From positions 160,106,997 through 160,170,996 of the forward strand of contig NC_045429.1 of NCBI RefSeq assembly GCF_902635505.1: a stretch of DNA of 64,000 nucleotides. The letters run 5' to 3'. Made by a program: the position numbers and the translations under genes. Shown here piece after piece: positions 12,081 through 24,530 of this stretch. The notes beneath the pieces were generated by a model. The model saw only the letters and a program-made list of their open reading frames with translations. It ran no database searches and was not told the origin of the DNA. Source of the stretch: Sarcophilus harrisii (Eukaryota > Chordata > Mammalia > Dasyuromorphia > Dasyuridae). Position 1 is the stretch's first letter. Each line of letters starts with the position of its first letter.

Positions 12081-12775
12081 AGTCCATCCTCTATTCAGCA
12101 GCAGTGATTTCCCTAAAATTCAGATCTGACCATGTCACTTCTCTATGCAAAAAACTCCAAAGGCTTCCTATTATCTCTAGGATCAAATACAAAATGCTAT
12201 ATTTTGACATTCAAAGCCCTTCATAACCCTCCTACCTTTTGGGTCTTCATACACTTTACTCTTAGTCATGTACTCTTTTCATCTAGAGATGCTGGCCTCC
12301 TTGCTGTTCCAGGCTGCAAACATTTACTCTCACTGTCCCTCATGCCTAGAAGGAGTTCCCTTTCATCTCCACTTAGAATCTATCTCAACTAAAATCCCAT
12401 CTTCTACAGAAAAGCTTTCTAAATCCTTCTTAATTTTACCACTCTCCTTTTTAAAATTATTTATACTGGGTACAGCTGATTTGTACACATTTGTTTGCTT
12501 ATTTCTCATCCACTCCTATTAGAGTAAATACTATATATTTACTATACTGGAGGACATGTGTAATGAAAGAGTGAGACATTAATCACCATCCTCTAGAAAA
12601 GGACATTTTTATATGGTGAAGAGGAAGAGGCTGAGGCACAGTAAGTGATTAAGACATTCTGAAAGCATCCTTGAGGGCAGGAATCATCTTTAACCTCTTT
12701 TTTTTTTTTTTATTCCCAGTGCTTAGTACACTTAACCTGACATTTAGTAAGTGCTTTAAAAATGTTTGACTAAAT
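12080..12775 (+). mobile_element. LINE-2 (L2) 3' part
   Basis: GATCTGACCATGTCACTTCT, CTCCAAAGGCTTCC, TTCAAAGCCCTTCATAACC, then the typical tail CCTTGAGGGCAGGAATCA ... CCCAGTGCTTAGTACAC ... AGTAAGTGCTTTAAAAATG. An ancient mammalian repeat; its open frames are chance. Confidence 0.9.
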
Positions 12776-12779
12776 ACAT

Positions 12780-13317
12780 TTTGTAACTGAATTTGGTTCA
12801 TTAACCACGATATGATGAAGAGATGAACTAAAGATTGAGGCCTATCTAGAAATGGGCATTCAAAATCCCTGATCAGCAAAAGGAATCCTGTGCTTTTCTC
12901 TAGCTCATCCTGCCTGGCTGCATTCCTAGATGAGAGGCAATGATGTTAAAGAAAAGGTTTGGACCCTCCTCATTTGAAGTTGTCTATAAATAGGGGCTTC
13001 TCTTCTTGACTTCTTTGTAATTTGTTCTATCTTGTTTTTAAATAGGGGAGTACTGGAGACAAATAAGATCTTGTGAGTGTTGAAAGGTAAGAATGGGGAG
13101 CCATCAGAAGTCTTGGGGTTCTTGCTAGAGTTTTTTTGGTCAACCAGCCAGTGGCAAGGCCATGAAAAATTACCTGAAACAATGACCAACTGGTGACAAT
13201 GCCACTTTTGCAAATGAGGTGGGAGGGAAGAATGCTATGGAAAATTTTCTTTAAGTCTTAGCTCTGGCTTCCCTGGGATCTAGTGGTTTAGGAAAGAACA
13301 GGACCCGGATCTTAGGG
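12780..13317. other. Intergenic, nothing recognised
   Basis: Moderate base composition, no coding signal that I trust. The ERV begins at its right edge. Confidence 0.4.
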
Positions 13318-13733
13318 TGTAATGGGCTGAGGTTTGAATTGATGCACTGAGGTCCCAAGTACGTGAGGCTAAATAGTAATTGGACTATACTCTATTAATA
13401 TACATAATTGGATAAAGAATGGTCCCTGCCCACTCTCCCTGCAAGTCCTGATGTGTTGTATAGGAAATGACGATTTTGGTGGGTGGAGGCAGAGAGAGAG
13501 ACAGGAAGAGAAGCTGGGGGAGATTGGGCCGGGGTTCGATACTCCTAGCTGCTGGTTGTGTGGCTGCTGGTTGTGTGGCTGCTGGTCTAGCTAGCTTCTT
13601 GACTCAGCTGCACACATTGCTATTGCCGATTCTCTTCCACCTCCGATCCTTCTTCATTGAGAATAAAGACTGATGATTTTCCCCTAATCTGAATTCCTGA
13701 CTCCTGCTGATTTTAAAATACGCGATCTTCACA
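13318..13733 (+). mobile_element. 5' LTR of the class II ERV
   Basis: Begins TGTAATGGGCTGAGG and ends ATCTTCACA, with a poly(A) signal AATAAA near 13,661. It holds a short tandem repeat of a GGCTGCTGGTTGTGT-type unit, which has fewer units in the 3' LTR. Confidence 0.92.
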
Positions 13734-13929
13734 TTTGGTGCCCAACAGTGGGAACCAAGGACTGAAGAAGTCTCCGGTGACCAGGAACTTGGGTGAGTAT
13801 TGTTAATAGACAAACAGGGAACTTATTTTCTTAAAAACTAAACCAGTAAACTTTTTTTGGCTAAAATGGGACAAATGCTAGCTAAATAACTGGGGATGGA
13901 TTCTTGAAGAAAAAGTTTCTAAAGTTCCT

Positions 13930-15231
13930 CTTAAAGGACCAACTATCTTCACGGATGCATCCAAACATAATATTTGTGCTGTGTACTCTCATGATCTAAC
14001 TATAAAGAGAGTAGTCAGAACTCCTTTTCAGTCCACTCAGCAGAATAAATTGTACACGATCATTCTAGCTCTTACTTATTATCCAGGAGACATAAATATA
14101 ATATCTGATTCAGCCTATTCAGTAGGTGTGGTACAAAGAATTGCCACAGCCCAAATAAAATTTGCAGCCTCTAATATATATCAGCTCTTCAAGAAACTTC
14201 AAGAGCAAGTGAGAAAGCATCCAGGTAAGCTCTATATATTACATGTCCATTCTCATAGTGGACTTCCAGGTCCCATATTTGATGGCAATTCAAAGGCAAC
14301 TATGTTGGTCAATACCCCTTTATTCCAAAAAGCCCAGGCATCTCATTCTAAATATCATCAGGCTGCTCGAGCTTTACATTTACAATTTGGAATAACAAGA
14401 GAGGAAGCTAGGAGCATAGTAAAAGCCTGTACAGCTTGCCTTCTTTTCCACGCTCCTACACTGCCTCCAGGGAAGAACCCTCGTAGTTTGAGACCCAATG
14501 AAATCTGGCAAATGGATGTGACCCATTATAAATCTTTTGGTTGTCTGTCTTTCATCCACGTTGTGGTAGACACCTTTTCGGGATTCACTTTTGCAATACC
14601 AACAGCAAAAGAGACAGCCCGAGTGGTCACTGAATTCCTCATACAAGCATTTGCCATTATGGGTGTGCCACAAGCAATAAAAACAGATAATGGTCCTGCT
14701 TATACTTCGAAACATTTTGCACACTTTTGTGCACAGTATAAGATTTTACACACCACGGGCATACCTTTTAATCCTCAAGGACAGGCAATAGTGGAGAGGA
14801 GAAACAGAGATATTAAGACGCTCCTCCAAAAACAAAAGAAAGGGGGAGCCACAGGTAACCCTAGAGAACTTCTAAATCTAGCTCTTTATACTATTAACTT
14901 CTTGATTTTTGACAAAGATGCACTGGCTCCGGCAGACAGGTTTTATAACCCACCGGAAGGTCAGTGTCCAGTGCGAGCAGCTCCACTATCTTTAGATAAT
15001 CGCCAGGTGATGTGGAGAGACCCAGAAAGTGGTGAATGGAAAGGACCAGATAGGCTAACTGCTTTGGGGAGAGGGTTTGCTTGTATCTCTACAGATGGAG
15101 AAGGAATCAGATGGGTGCCAACGAGCCATATTTGCCTTGTACATCGCAAAGAGACAGAGCAGATCCTTGAAACAAAGGAGATGACCCAAGAAATATCGGG
15201 GGGTTCTGTTGCTGATTGTGCTCACCATTGA
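13930..15231 (+). pseudogene. ERV pol remnant: RNase H end and integrase
   Basis: The reading runs through an RNase H FTDAS motif, the integrase zinc-binding H-H-C-C region, a DDE catalytic core (WQMDVTHY, KTDNGPAY) and a C-terminal WRDPESGEWKGPDRL segment typical of class II retroviruses. It is part of a fossil and has no host function that I can infer. Confidence 0.9.
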
Positions 15232-15269
15232 AAGAGCATGGCAGTTATGGCATTTGACTCATGGACATC

Positions 15270-15520
15270 AAAGATTGTAGGACTTGAAAACCCTCAGGAA
15301 TCATTGGATTCTCTGAGACATAGGACTTGAAAACCCTCAGGAATCATTGGATTCTCTGAGACATAGGACTTGAAAACCCTCAGGAATCATTGGATTCTCT
15401 GAGAAATGATAAGACTGTTACAGGGACTTCAAAATCTGCTGGAATCATTGGATTCCCTAACACATAAAAAGACTTGCAGGACTTCAAAAACTCAGGGGAA
15501 TCATTGGATTCCCTGACATG
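15270..15520 (+). repeat. About 53-bp tandem repeat in the ERV 3' region
   Basis: Three nearly identical units (GGACTTGAAAACCCTCAGG ... ATTGGATTCTCTGAGACATA) are followed by about two diverged ones. They lie after the integrase remnant. Non-coding. Confidence 0.85.
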
Positions 15521-15844
15521 TGAAGCAATAGACAATAGATTGGTTTTGGACTATCTCTTGGCTGCTGAAGAAGGTGTATGTGTGACTGTTGTTTACATAC
15601 CCACCTTCTAGGACTTCTGGTGATCTTTTCCAACACCATGTTGATTTATATTGTTTGCTATTCCGCTACTTGCGTGTACAATTCATGTTTGTTACACCAC
15701 ATCGAGCCTGCACTGACTGAGGGGAGGGTCATCCCTAATAGCCTCTGCGTTATTGCTATGTGCTTGTGTAATACCTCCCATGCTGATGGGTTTGTGCATA
15801 ATAAGACCCTTCAGCCCAGAAACCCACTAGCAACCCCCACTTCC

Positions 15845-16060
15845 CTTTGGTGCTTTTCATCTCCCTTCCTGAGATGTCAGGGAGGGCGTAATCATCTCCT
15901 TTTTAGTGCTTTCACCGCCTTTCCTGAGAAGCCGGGGAGGCTGTGATCACCTCCTTTTCGGTGCTTTCACCTCCTTCCCTGAGAAGTTAGGGAGGCTGTG
16001 ATCACCTCCCCTTGGGGGCTCTGACCTCCCTGAGGAGTCAGGGATGGCATGACCACCTGC
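15845..16060 (+). repeat. About 55-60 bp tandem repeat before the ERV 3' LTR
   Basis: About four units of the form GGTGCTTTCACCTCC-TTCCCTGAGAAG-AGGGAGGCTGTGATCACC. They differ in sequence from the 15,270 array and end shortly before the polypurine tract. Confidence 0.8.
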
Positions 16061-16086
16061 GTTCTAAAATAAAAGAAAGCGGGAGA

Positions 16087-16485
16087 TGTAATGGGCTGAG
16101 GTTTGAGTTGATACACTGAGGTCCCAAGTACGTGAGGCTAAATAGTAATTGGGCTATACTCTATTAATATACATGATTGGATAAAGAATGGTCCCTGCCC
16201 ACTCTCCGTGCAAGTCCTGATGTGTTGTATAGGAAATGACGATTTTGGTGGGTGGAGGCAGAGAGAGACAGGAAGAGAAGCTGAGAGAGATTGGGCCTGG
16301 GTTCGATACTCCTAGCTGCTGGTTGTGTGACTGCTGGTCTAGCTAGCTTCTTGACTCAGCTGCACGCATTGCTATCGCCAATTCTCTTCCACCTCCAATC
16401 CTTCTTCACTGAGAATAAAGACTGATGATTTTCCCCTAACCTGAATTCCTGACTCCTGCTGATTTTAAAATACATGATCTTCACA
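16087..16485 (+). mobile_element. 3' LTR of the class II ERV
   Basis: A near-copy of 13318-13733 in the same orientation, with the same ends and AATAAA signal. It is preceded by a polypurine tract. Confidence 0.92.
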
Positions 16486-16788
16486 TTAGGAGAAATGCTT
16501 TGTAACTATGTTTTGTAACTTCTTTTCTCATTATATTTATTCAGTAAATATTCTTTTTAAAAAAACTGACGTTAATTGGTTAAATGAAACTGTGGCACTA
16601 ATTACTGACTCTTACTAGTGGAGGAGTCATACTAGAATAGGGGTTTGAACAACAGCATCAGAGAAAAATATTTCCAATTCCCTAAGGGTGTCAGAAGGAA
16701 ATGTCAGCTTTTCTGGGAAAAGTTCCTGCTACATGCTCATTCATGCAACCCAAAGTGCACTTGATGAGGTGTAGAGTGGTCTAGATTC

Positions 16789-17363
16789 CTGGTGGTCTAG
16801 AGGTTAGTAGATATAAGAGAGTTATTAAGAATCCCCTTTAAATCGGCTGCAGGTTTTAGGAGAGAAAGAATTCACTCATTCCCGAATATTAGTTGCAAAA
16901 TGAAAGTTTATTGTTAGATAAAAATCAGTTTACCAACTGATTTCTATAGTGGCAGATCTATGGAAAATGGAGTTTTGCACTGAGAATGCAGTTCTCAGTG
17001 GACAGAAAGTCCTGGCAGCTGAGTGAGCCACCAAGGTCCATCTGCAAAGACTTTAGTTGATGGAAGTTCATTATATTGGGTTTATTAGTGTGTGTGTGTT
17101 GGGGGTGGGGGGAAGCCCGAGCAGATCAGAACTAGTGAGGACTGGGCAGCCCAAGTGAGAATGGGGGCTGGGACAAGTCCAGATCTCCTACTGGAACTCA
17201 AAGGGATGCTTTTGCTCGGGATTTGTAATTGAATCAAAGGCCCTGGAATCCTGGAAAAATTTGTCTGGGGAGGATATGCCTCAGCCAGGAGGGGCTGGGA
17301 ATCTGAAAGGAATCACAGATCAACAGGAAATAGTTTCTTAAAGGGATCCCAACCTGCTTCACA
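16789..17363 (-). mobile_element. Probable solo LTR, unclassified
   Basis: Read on the minus strand it begins TGTGAAGCAGGTTGGG, carries AATAAACTTTCATTTTGC (poly(A) signal) about 100-120 bp before its end, and finishes near CTAGACCACCA. Length (about 575 bp) and signal placement fit an LTR, but I see no clear target duplication. Fossil; ends approximate. Confidence 0.5.
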
Positions 17364-17559
17364 CTTAGAATACAACATGTGGTATTGACCAAAAAGTGTT
17401 AGTGTATATATCAAAGTACCCAACGTACTGTTGAAATAATTTAGAATTGTGGAGATGAAAGGGATTTTATAGGTCACCTTTTCAACTGCTTTCTTATAAA
17501 TGAGGAAACATGTCCATGCATGCATTATTAAGAACTCCAACCAAAGTATTCAGGATCTT

Positions 17560-17670
17560 GCTCTTCAGTATTAGATTCATTGATATAAAATGGAAAGGAT
17601 ATTTAGAGGTCACAGAGTCTAACTCCCATCATTTTACAGACAAGGAAAGTAAGGCAAAACAGAAATCATT
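17560..17670 (-). mobile_element. L3- or MIR-type fragment
   Basis: ATGGAAAGGATATTTAGAGG, TCACAGAGTCTAACTCCCAT, CATTTTACAGACAAGGAAAG: the common 'tissue of old repeats' motif in reverse L3/MIR. Confidence 0.6.
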
Positions 17671-17679
17671 ACCCTAAAT

Positions 17680-18370
17680 TCAAGACTAATTTGTATAAAT
17701 CTAGATGTTCCTCATTTCCTCATTCCAGATTCCAGTGGATTATTAAATCTACTACAATGTCCTGGCTCTTTGCAAAACATGTGAAATTCCTAGCATTCCT
17801 TTATAATACATATATAAAAAAGGTAGCAAGAACTCTGGCTTCTAGAATTCCTGGTAACTCTTTGTCATTCAAAGCTCATATGGTTCCTACTTGTCTCCAA
17901 TACTCTGTAATACATGTAAAAATGCTGAGTGATATGGGGCTAGATATCATTAATTAATGCCAGTTGAAAGAAACTGGGGGAAAACCCCATTAGGGAAAAA
18001 TATGGTAAAAGACTAGAACATACTCCCTTCATATGTCTTCCTGATGAAATCCATCTCTCCTTTCAAGATTTAATTTAGATATCATCCTCATTCCCCAACT
18101 CTTAAAATTTTCCTAGATGCTTGTCTTTGTTCTCTCCTTTGGCCTATCATTATCAATCTTGTATTATATATTTATGATTGTCATATTTTTTCTACTATAT
18201 TGTAAATCCCTTGAAATTAAAAAGAAAACACATAGTAATTAGAAAGGAAAACAAAAGTTAGTGGAAAATAAAAATAAATTTCTCATTCAAATTCACAATC
18301 CCTCTGAAATCTATCCACAGGAGTCAGTGGACTTCAGGGAAAGAACTCTGGTTCTAACCCAGGTATAAAA
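17680..18370. other. Intergenic; weak L2-like stretch
   Basis: 18,040-18,200 (ATCCATCTCTCCTTTCAAGA, TTTTCCTAGATGC, TTTGGCCTATC) resembles L2. The remainder is unassigned. Confidence 0.4.
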
Positions 18371-18374
18371 GGGC

Positions 18375-19085
18375 ATGCGATATTCTTTGAGCTAGCAGTC
18401 TCATTGGGCCTATATCCCAAAGAAATCATAAAATAGGGAAAAAGACCCACATGTATAAAAATGTTTGTAGCAGCTCCTTTTGTAGTGGCAAGGAAGTGGA
18501 AACTGAGTGGATTCTCATCAGTTGGATAATGGCTGAATTAAGATATGATATATAAATATTATGGAATATTATTCTGTTAAGAAACAATCAGCAGGATGGT
18601 TTCAGAAAGGCTTGGAGAGACTTCCATAAATTTATGCTGAGTGAAGTAAGTAGAACCAAGACAACATTGTATACAGCGACAGCAAGATTATGTAATGATC
18701 AACCTCATGGACTTGGCTCTTTTCAACAATGAGGTGATTCAGGGTAATTCCAGACTTTTGATGTTGAAAACCATCTGCATCCAGAGAGAGGCCTGTGGGG
18801 ACTGAATATGGATCACAATATAGTTATTTTCACCTTTATGCTTGCTTGTTTTTTTTTTCTTTTTGATCTGATTTTTTTTTTTTTTTTGTGCAGCATGATA
18901 AATGTGGAAATATGTACAGAAGAACTGCACATGTTTAATCTATATTAGATTATTCAGTATCTAGGAAAGGGAAAATGAAGAAGACGGAGGATAATATGGA
19001 ACACAAGGTTTTGCAAAGGTGAATTTTGAAAACCATCTTTGCATGTATTTTGAAAAAAAAAATAAAAAGCTATTAAAGAAAAGGG
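18375..19085 (+). mobile_element. LINE-1 3' fragment
   Basis: Matches the last part of ORF2 and the 3' UTR of the element at 19846-22760 (shared CCCAAAGA ... AAACTGAGTGGAT ... GAATATTATTCTGT ... AGCAGGATGG blocks) and ends in an A-rich tail. More diverged than that copy. A T-rich run lies at about 18,850-18,890. Confidence 0.9.
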
Positions 19086-19266
19086 GGACGTAAATACCAA
19101 AGTCTGTATTGAGAGAGGATTAGCTTCTCAAACTTGTCTCCATCTAAGCTGAACCCCTGGATACTCTGTAGCTAGCTTAGCCTTTACAATCAATATAGGC
19201 TGGAGTTTTCCAAAATGACTAAGAATATAAAAAGGAAAACTACTAAATGAAAATAGGCTAAAGTTT

Positions 19267-19290
19267 AAAAAAAAAAAAAAAAAAAAAAAA
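19267..19290. repeat. A24 homopolymer
   Basis: Uninterrupted run of 24 A, with no recognisable element in front of it. Confidence 0.9.
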
Positions 19291-19845
19291 CTAAAACTAA
19301 GCTTTGGCACCCCCTTGTGGTGTTGCTTTTCAGCATTCCCAAATAAAACCTGTTTGAATCTAGTATCACATTGTAGAAGTTGATGCAATATATTTGAGAA
19401 GCAGTATGTAGTTTTTGGATAGGTGGCCTCCAAACCAGAAAGCACAGATCTGCTGTGCCTATCAGTACTTAGACAACTTTCTTATATTATAAATTTCAAA
19501 TAAGTTACAAAGAAGATACATTGGTTGAAGCAGTTTCCCCTTCTGGCTATCCTTATATTAGGGAATTAAAAAGTCCAGGAGCTATTTCTTATATATTTAA
19601 TGTGCTAGATGATATGGGCAATATAAGGAATAATAAGACATTAATCCCCATCCTCAAGATATTAATTTTTTTATGGTAAAGAAAGAGTTGAAAGAGACTA
19701 ATATGATTAAAATATTTCAATCACCCTCAGTTCCAGTTCCAGAATTGTAGCCAAAGAGGCTGCTGATCATCACTGACCAAAACTAAATCCAATCCATGCA
19801 AAAGTATATACATGTTCCAAAATCTTTCCAAAGTACTTCTGTTAT

Positions 19846-22760
19846 GAGGAGAAGTAAATTGCTTAAATAGTCCCATTTCAGAAAAAGAAATAGAACAAGC
19901 TACTAATCAACTCCCTAAGAAAAATCCCCAGGATCAGATGGATTTACATGTGAATTCTACCAAATATTCAAAGAACAATTAGCCCCAATGATATATAAAC
20001 TATTTGAAAAAATAGGGAATGAAGAAGTCCTACCAAATTCCTTTTATGACACAGACATGGTACTGATACCTAAACCAGGTAGGTTGAAAAGAGAGAAAAA
20101 ATTATAGACCAATCTCCCTAATGAATATTGATGCTAAAATCTTAAATAAGATATTAGCAAAAAGGCTACAGAAAATCATCCCCAGGATAATACACCATGA
20201 TCAAGTAGGATTTATAGCAGGAGTGCAGGGCTGGTTCAATATTAGGAAAACTATTAGTATAATTGACCATATTAATAACCAAGTTAGCAAAAACCATATG
20301 ATCATCTCAATAGATGCAAAAAAAATTTGATAAAATCCAACATCCATTCCTATTAAAAATACTTGAAAGTATAGGAATAAATGGACTGTTCCTTAAAATA
20401 ATCAGTAACATCTATTTAAAACCATCAGTAAGCATCATATGTAATGGGGATAAACTGGAACTATTCCCAATAAAATCAGGAGTGAAACAAGATTGCCCAC
20501 TATCACCATTACTATTTAATATTGTATTAGAAATGCTAGCTTTGGCAATAAGAGTTGAGAAAGAGAACAAAAGAATTAGAGTAGTAATGAGGAAACCAAA
20601 TTATCACTCTTTGCTGATGATATGATGGTATACTTAGACAACCCCAGAGATTCAACTAAAAAGCTATTAGAAATAATCCACACCTTTAGAAAAGTTGCAG
20701 GATACAAAGTAAACCCACATAAGTCATCAGCATTCTTATATATCACTAATAAAATCCAACATTTAGAGTTACAAAGAGAAATTATATTTAAAGTAACTAC
20801 CAATAGTATAAAATATTTAGGAATCTATCTGCCAGGGGAAAAATCAAGAACTATATGAGCAAAACCACAAAACATTTTCCACACAAATAAAGTCAGATCT
20901 AATCAACTGGGAAAATATCGAATGCTCTTGGATAGGGCGAGTAAATATAATAAAGATGACAAAACTACCTTAACTAATCTATTTATTTAGCACTATACCA
21001 ATCAGACTCCCAAAAAACTATTTTAATGACCTAGAAAAAATAAAACAAAGTTCATATGGAAAAACAAAAGGTCAAGAATTTCAAGGGAATTAATAAAAAA
21101 AAATCAAATAAAGGTGGCCTAGCTTTACCAGATCTAAAATTATATTATAAAGCAGTAGTTAGCAAAACCATTTGGTATTGGCTAAGAAATACACTAGTTA
21201 ATCAGTGGAATAGGTTAAGTTCAAAGCACAAAACAGTCAATAATTTTAATAATGTAGTGTTTAACAAACCCAAAGACCCCAGCTTTTGGGATAAGAACTC
21301 ACTGTTTGACAAAAATTGCTGGGAAAATTGGAAATTAGTATGGCAGAAACTAGGCAATGACACACACTTAACACCGTACATCAAGATAAGGTGAAAATGG
21401 GTTCATGACCTAGGCATAAAGAATGAGATTATAAATAAATTGGAAGAGCATAGGATAGTTTACCTCTCAGACCTGTGGAAGAGGAAGGAATTTATGACCA
21501 AAGAATAACTAGAGATCATTATTGATCACAAAATAGAAAATTTGATTATATCAAATTGAATAGTTTTTGTACAAACAAAACTAATGCGGAAAAGATTAGA
21601 AGGGAAGCAATAAACTGGGAAAACATTTTTACATTCAAAGATTCTGATAAAAGCCTCATTTCCAAAATATATAATTGGTTCTAATTTATAAGAAATCAAG
21701 CCATTTTCCAATTGATAAATCGTCAAAGGATATGAACAGACAATTCTCAGATGAAGAAATTGAAATTATTTCTAGCCATATGAAAAGATGCTCCAAGTCA
21801 TTATTAATCAGAGAAATGCAAATTAAGACAACTCTGAGATACTACTATACCCTTGTCAGATTGGCTAAAATAACAGGAAAAGATAATAATCAATGTTGGA
21901 GGGGATGTGGGAAAACTGGGACACTTGATACATTGTTGGTTGAATTGTGAATACATCCAGCCATTCTGGAGAGCGATTTGGAACTATGCTCAAAAAGTTA
22001 TCAAACTGTGCACACCCTGTGATCCAGCAGTGTTACTACTGGGCTTATATGACCCAAAGTGATCTTAAAGAAGGGAAAGGGACCTGTATGTGCAAGAATG
22101 TTTGTGGCAGCCCTCTTTGTAGTGGCTAGAAACTGGAAACTCAGTGGATGCCTGTCAATTGGAGAATGGCTGAATAAATTGTGGTATATGAATATTATGG
22201 AATATTATTGTTCGGTAAGAAACGATCAGCAGGATAATTTCAGAAAGGCCTGGAGTGACTTACATGAAATGATGCTGAGTGAAATGAGCAGGACCAGGAG
22301 ATCATTATATACTTCAACAACAATACTTAACGATGACCAATTCCAATGGACATGGCCCTCTTCAACAATGAGATGAACCAAATCAGTTCCAATAGAGCAG
22401 TAATGAATTGAACCAGCTATATCCAGCGAAAGAACTCAGGGAAATGTATGAACCACTACATAGAATTCCCAATCCCTCTATTTTTGTCTGCCTGCATTTT
22501 TTTATTTCCTTCACAGGCTAATAGTACACTATTTCAAAGTCCAATTCTTTTTGTACAGCAAAATAACTGTATGGACGTATATACATATATTGTATTTAAC
22601 TTATACTTTAACATATTTAACATGTATTGGTCAACCTGCCATCTGGGGGAGGGAGTAGGGGAAAGGAGGGGAAAAGTTGGAACAAAAGGTTTTGCAACTG
22701 TCAATGCTGAAAAATTACCCATGCATATATCTTGTAAATAAAAAGTTATAATAAAAAAAA
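19846..22760 (+). mobile_element. 5'-truncated LINE-1, with target-site duplication
   Basis: The element is bounded by a perfect 15-bp duplication, AAGTACTTCTGTTAT, at 19831-19845 and 22761-22775, and ends in an A-rich tail. It covers the second half of L1: reverse transcriptase ([19 protein letters not shown], then [20 protein letters not shown] and FADD at about 20,609-20,620), the C-terminal part of ORF2 and the 3' UTR. The ORF2 frame is interrupted several times (for example between 20,330 and 20,314, and near 20,625 and 20,858), so it is inactive. The clean duplication suggests a fairly young, marsupial-specific insertion. Confidence 0.95.
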
Positions 22761-22959
22761 AAGTACTTCTGTTATACAACATAATGACTTTCCTAGAAAC
22801 AGGCTCTTATACATGGAAAACTGCATCAGTTATACTCTAGGAATCCCTGGTTATACCTCTTTACTTCTTTCAGGAAGTATCCTTACTTTGGTATTCTCAA
22901 ATTGTATAAGGTCATTGCATTGATTATGATCATAAAGACTTTTGAAAATTTTTTCTTTA

Positions 22960-23600
22960 CATTGTTCTCATATAACTTAATTTGGTTGTTCTCACTTCAC
23001 TCCGCATTCATTCACACCATAGCTTCCCTTTTATGTTTCTTTTGATGCAATAATCTCATTATATCCATATAACATAATTTATTGATAATCTCCAAACAAG
23101 TGTCCTTTTGATTTGCATTATATTGGAAAAACTAAAAGTACTACAAATATTGTTCTGTATGAGAATCTTTCCCCTTTTTGATCTCTTTGGGGATATCACT
23201 TGGGGATCTAAGAATGGTATCAAACAATAAGTCAAATAGTATACAGAGTTCAGTGACTTTGGGAATATAATTCCAATGACTTTTCAAAATGCTGGGCCAA
23301 CTTGTATTCTACCAACTATGGACTGGAGCGCCTGTCTTCCCAGAGCCTCTCCAGTATCATTTTGCTTTTTTCTTTTCATTTTTGCTAATCTCATGAATAT
23401 GAGCTTGAAAATCAGTTTAATTTGTACTTCTCTACTAGTGATTTGGAGCATTTTTTTCTATGATTTATTTGCAAATTTGGTCTTTTTTAAGAAGTTCATT
23501 TATGGCTTATTCAATTTTTTATGATATTGGATTATCTATGCCCTCATTTCTTCTACAAATCTAGATATATTGTAGATATTAGTCTATTTCATTTTAATTG
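22960..23600 (-). mobile_element. Old LINE-1-like fragment, minus strand
   Basis: Blocks such as TTTGATCTCTTTGGGGATAT, TATTCTACCAACTATGGAC and CTAGTGATTTGGAGCATTTT follow the order of a reversed L1 but are heavily diverged. It starts just after the L1 at 19846-22760. Confidence 0.6.
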
Positions 23601-24530
23601 TCAAGTTTTGTTGGCATAAAATTAGGTATGAGTCATTCTTTCTCAGTTGCATAAGACTCTCCTCATTAGTGGAGAGTTACTTTGAGCTTGAAAGAGGGAC
23701 AGCATTTTTGAATACTTGATTGAGGAGATATACTTGTAGTGGTTTCCAACTTTGAGAGAGGAGATATATGGAACAGATTCTATAGGGAAATGTCTCTGAA
23801 AGGAGGTAATCTAGAAAGAAGTTAACATGTATAAAATTTAGCACATTAATAGTATTTGTTATTAATTTTTTCTGCCTTACTCTCTAAATTCATTCTTAAT
23901 TTTTGAATTGTGCCAAGGAAACTGTAAGAAATAATGGTACCTTGTTTGATACTGATCAGTATTACTTAGGGTCTTTCTAATCCTTCTTCCAAATAATGAA
24001 CTGTGTCTCTTCAACATAGCATGTGTTGATTTATGTATAAATTTATATTATTTTATATATAAAGGCTAACAAATTGCTGCCTTTCAGAGTTTTTCCTAGG
24101 CTGTTGGATTTATGATTGGGTCTGATTATTGTCTCCCAGCTCTGAGATGTGCATTCTCCTGACCCAGGTCTGAGATCAGACCTACCATCCAAGTGTTTCT
24201 AACTCTCCTCTTGGTCTAAACTCTGCCTAATATATACAACTGCACTCTACCTCTACCCTGGTCACCTTGGTGGCATGCTTCAATGGACTGCATTCCTGAG
24301 CTTGGAATTTCTGGCTGGATACCTTCCAAAGTCTCCAGCTTACACAAATTCTCTAAATTCCCCAGGTCAACCTTGGTGTACATTCTGGAAGTTTCCTTGT
24401 GCTATGCTAATTTTTTTTTTTTTCCTTTCCCCTAACTTTCCTTTACTATTGACCAGTCTGGTTCTCTCTCTTTTAAATTTGCATTATGCTTCTCCGTATC
24501 CCCACTTCAGCATTTTCTTCAGACTTATCA
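23600..24530. other. Intergenic, nothing recognised
   Basis: No domain, RNA or repeat that I can name. It has CT-rich stretches and a T11 run near 24,411. Confidence 0.4.

Larger units (their letters stand above)
13318..16485 (+). mobile_element. Endogenous retrovirus, class II (betaretrovirus-like), broken
   Basis: A fossil provirus with two LTRs. The 5' LTR ends in CA and is followed by a primer-binding site of lysine-tRNA type (TGGTGCCCAACAGTGGGAAC). A purine-rich tract (AAAAGAAAGCGGGAGA) precedes the 3' LTR. The flanks TTAGGG and TTAGGA look like a 6-bp target duplication with one difference. The internal part is about 2.35 kb, far shorter than a whole class II provirus; the recognisable coding part is RNase H and integrase, while gag, protease and most of env are not recognisable. 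The LTRs differ at about 17 of some 400 aligned bases (about 4%), suggesting an age in the order of ten million years at usual mammalian rates. Confidence 0.92.

Noticed and set aside
12132-12522. Two overlapping frames of 84-86 residues
   Set aside because: They lie inside an L2 3' end, whose nucleotide pattern explains the sequence.
14380-14724. 114-residue minus-strand frame in the ERV
   Set aside because: Shadow of the integrase remnant on the opposite strand.
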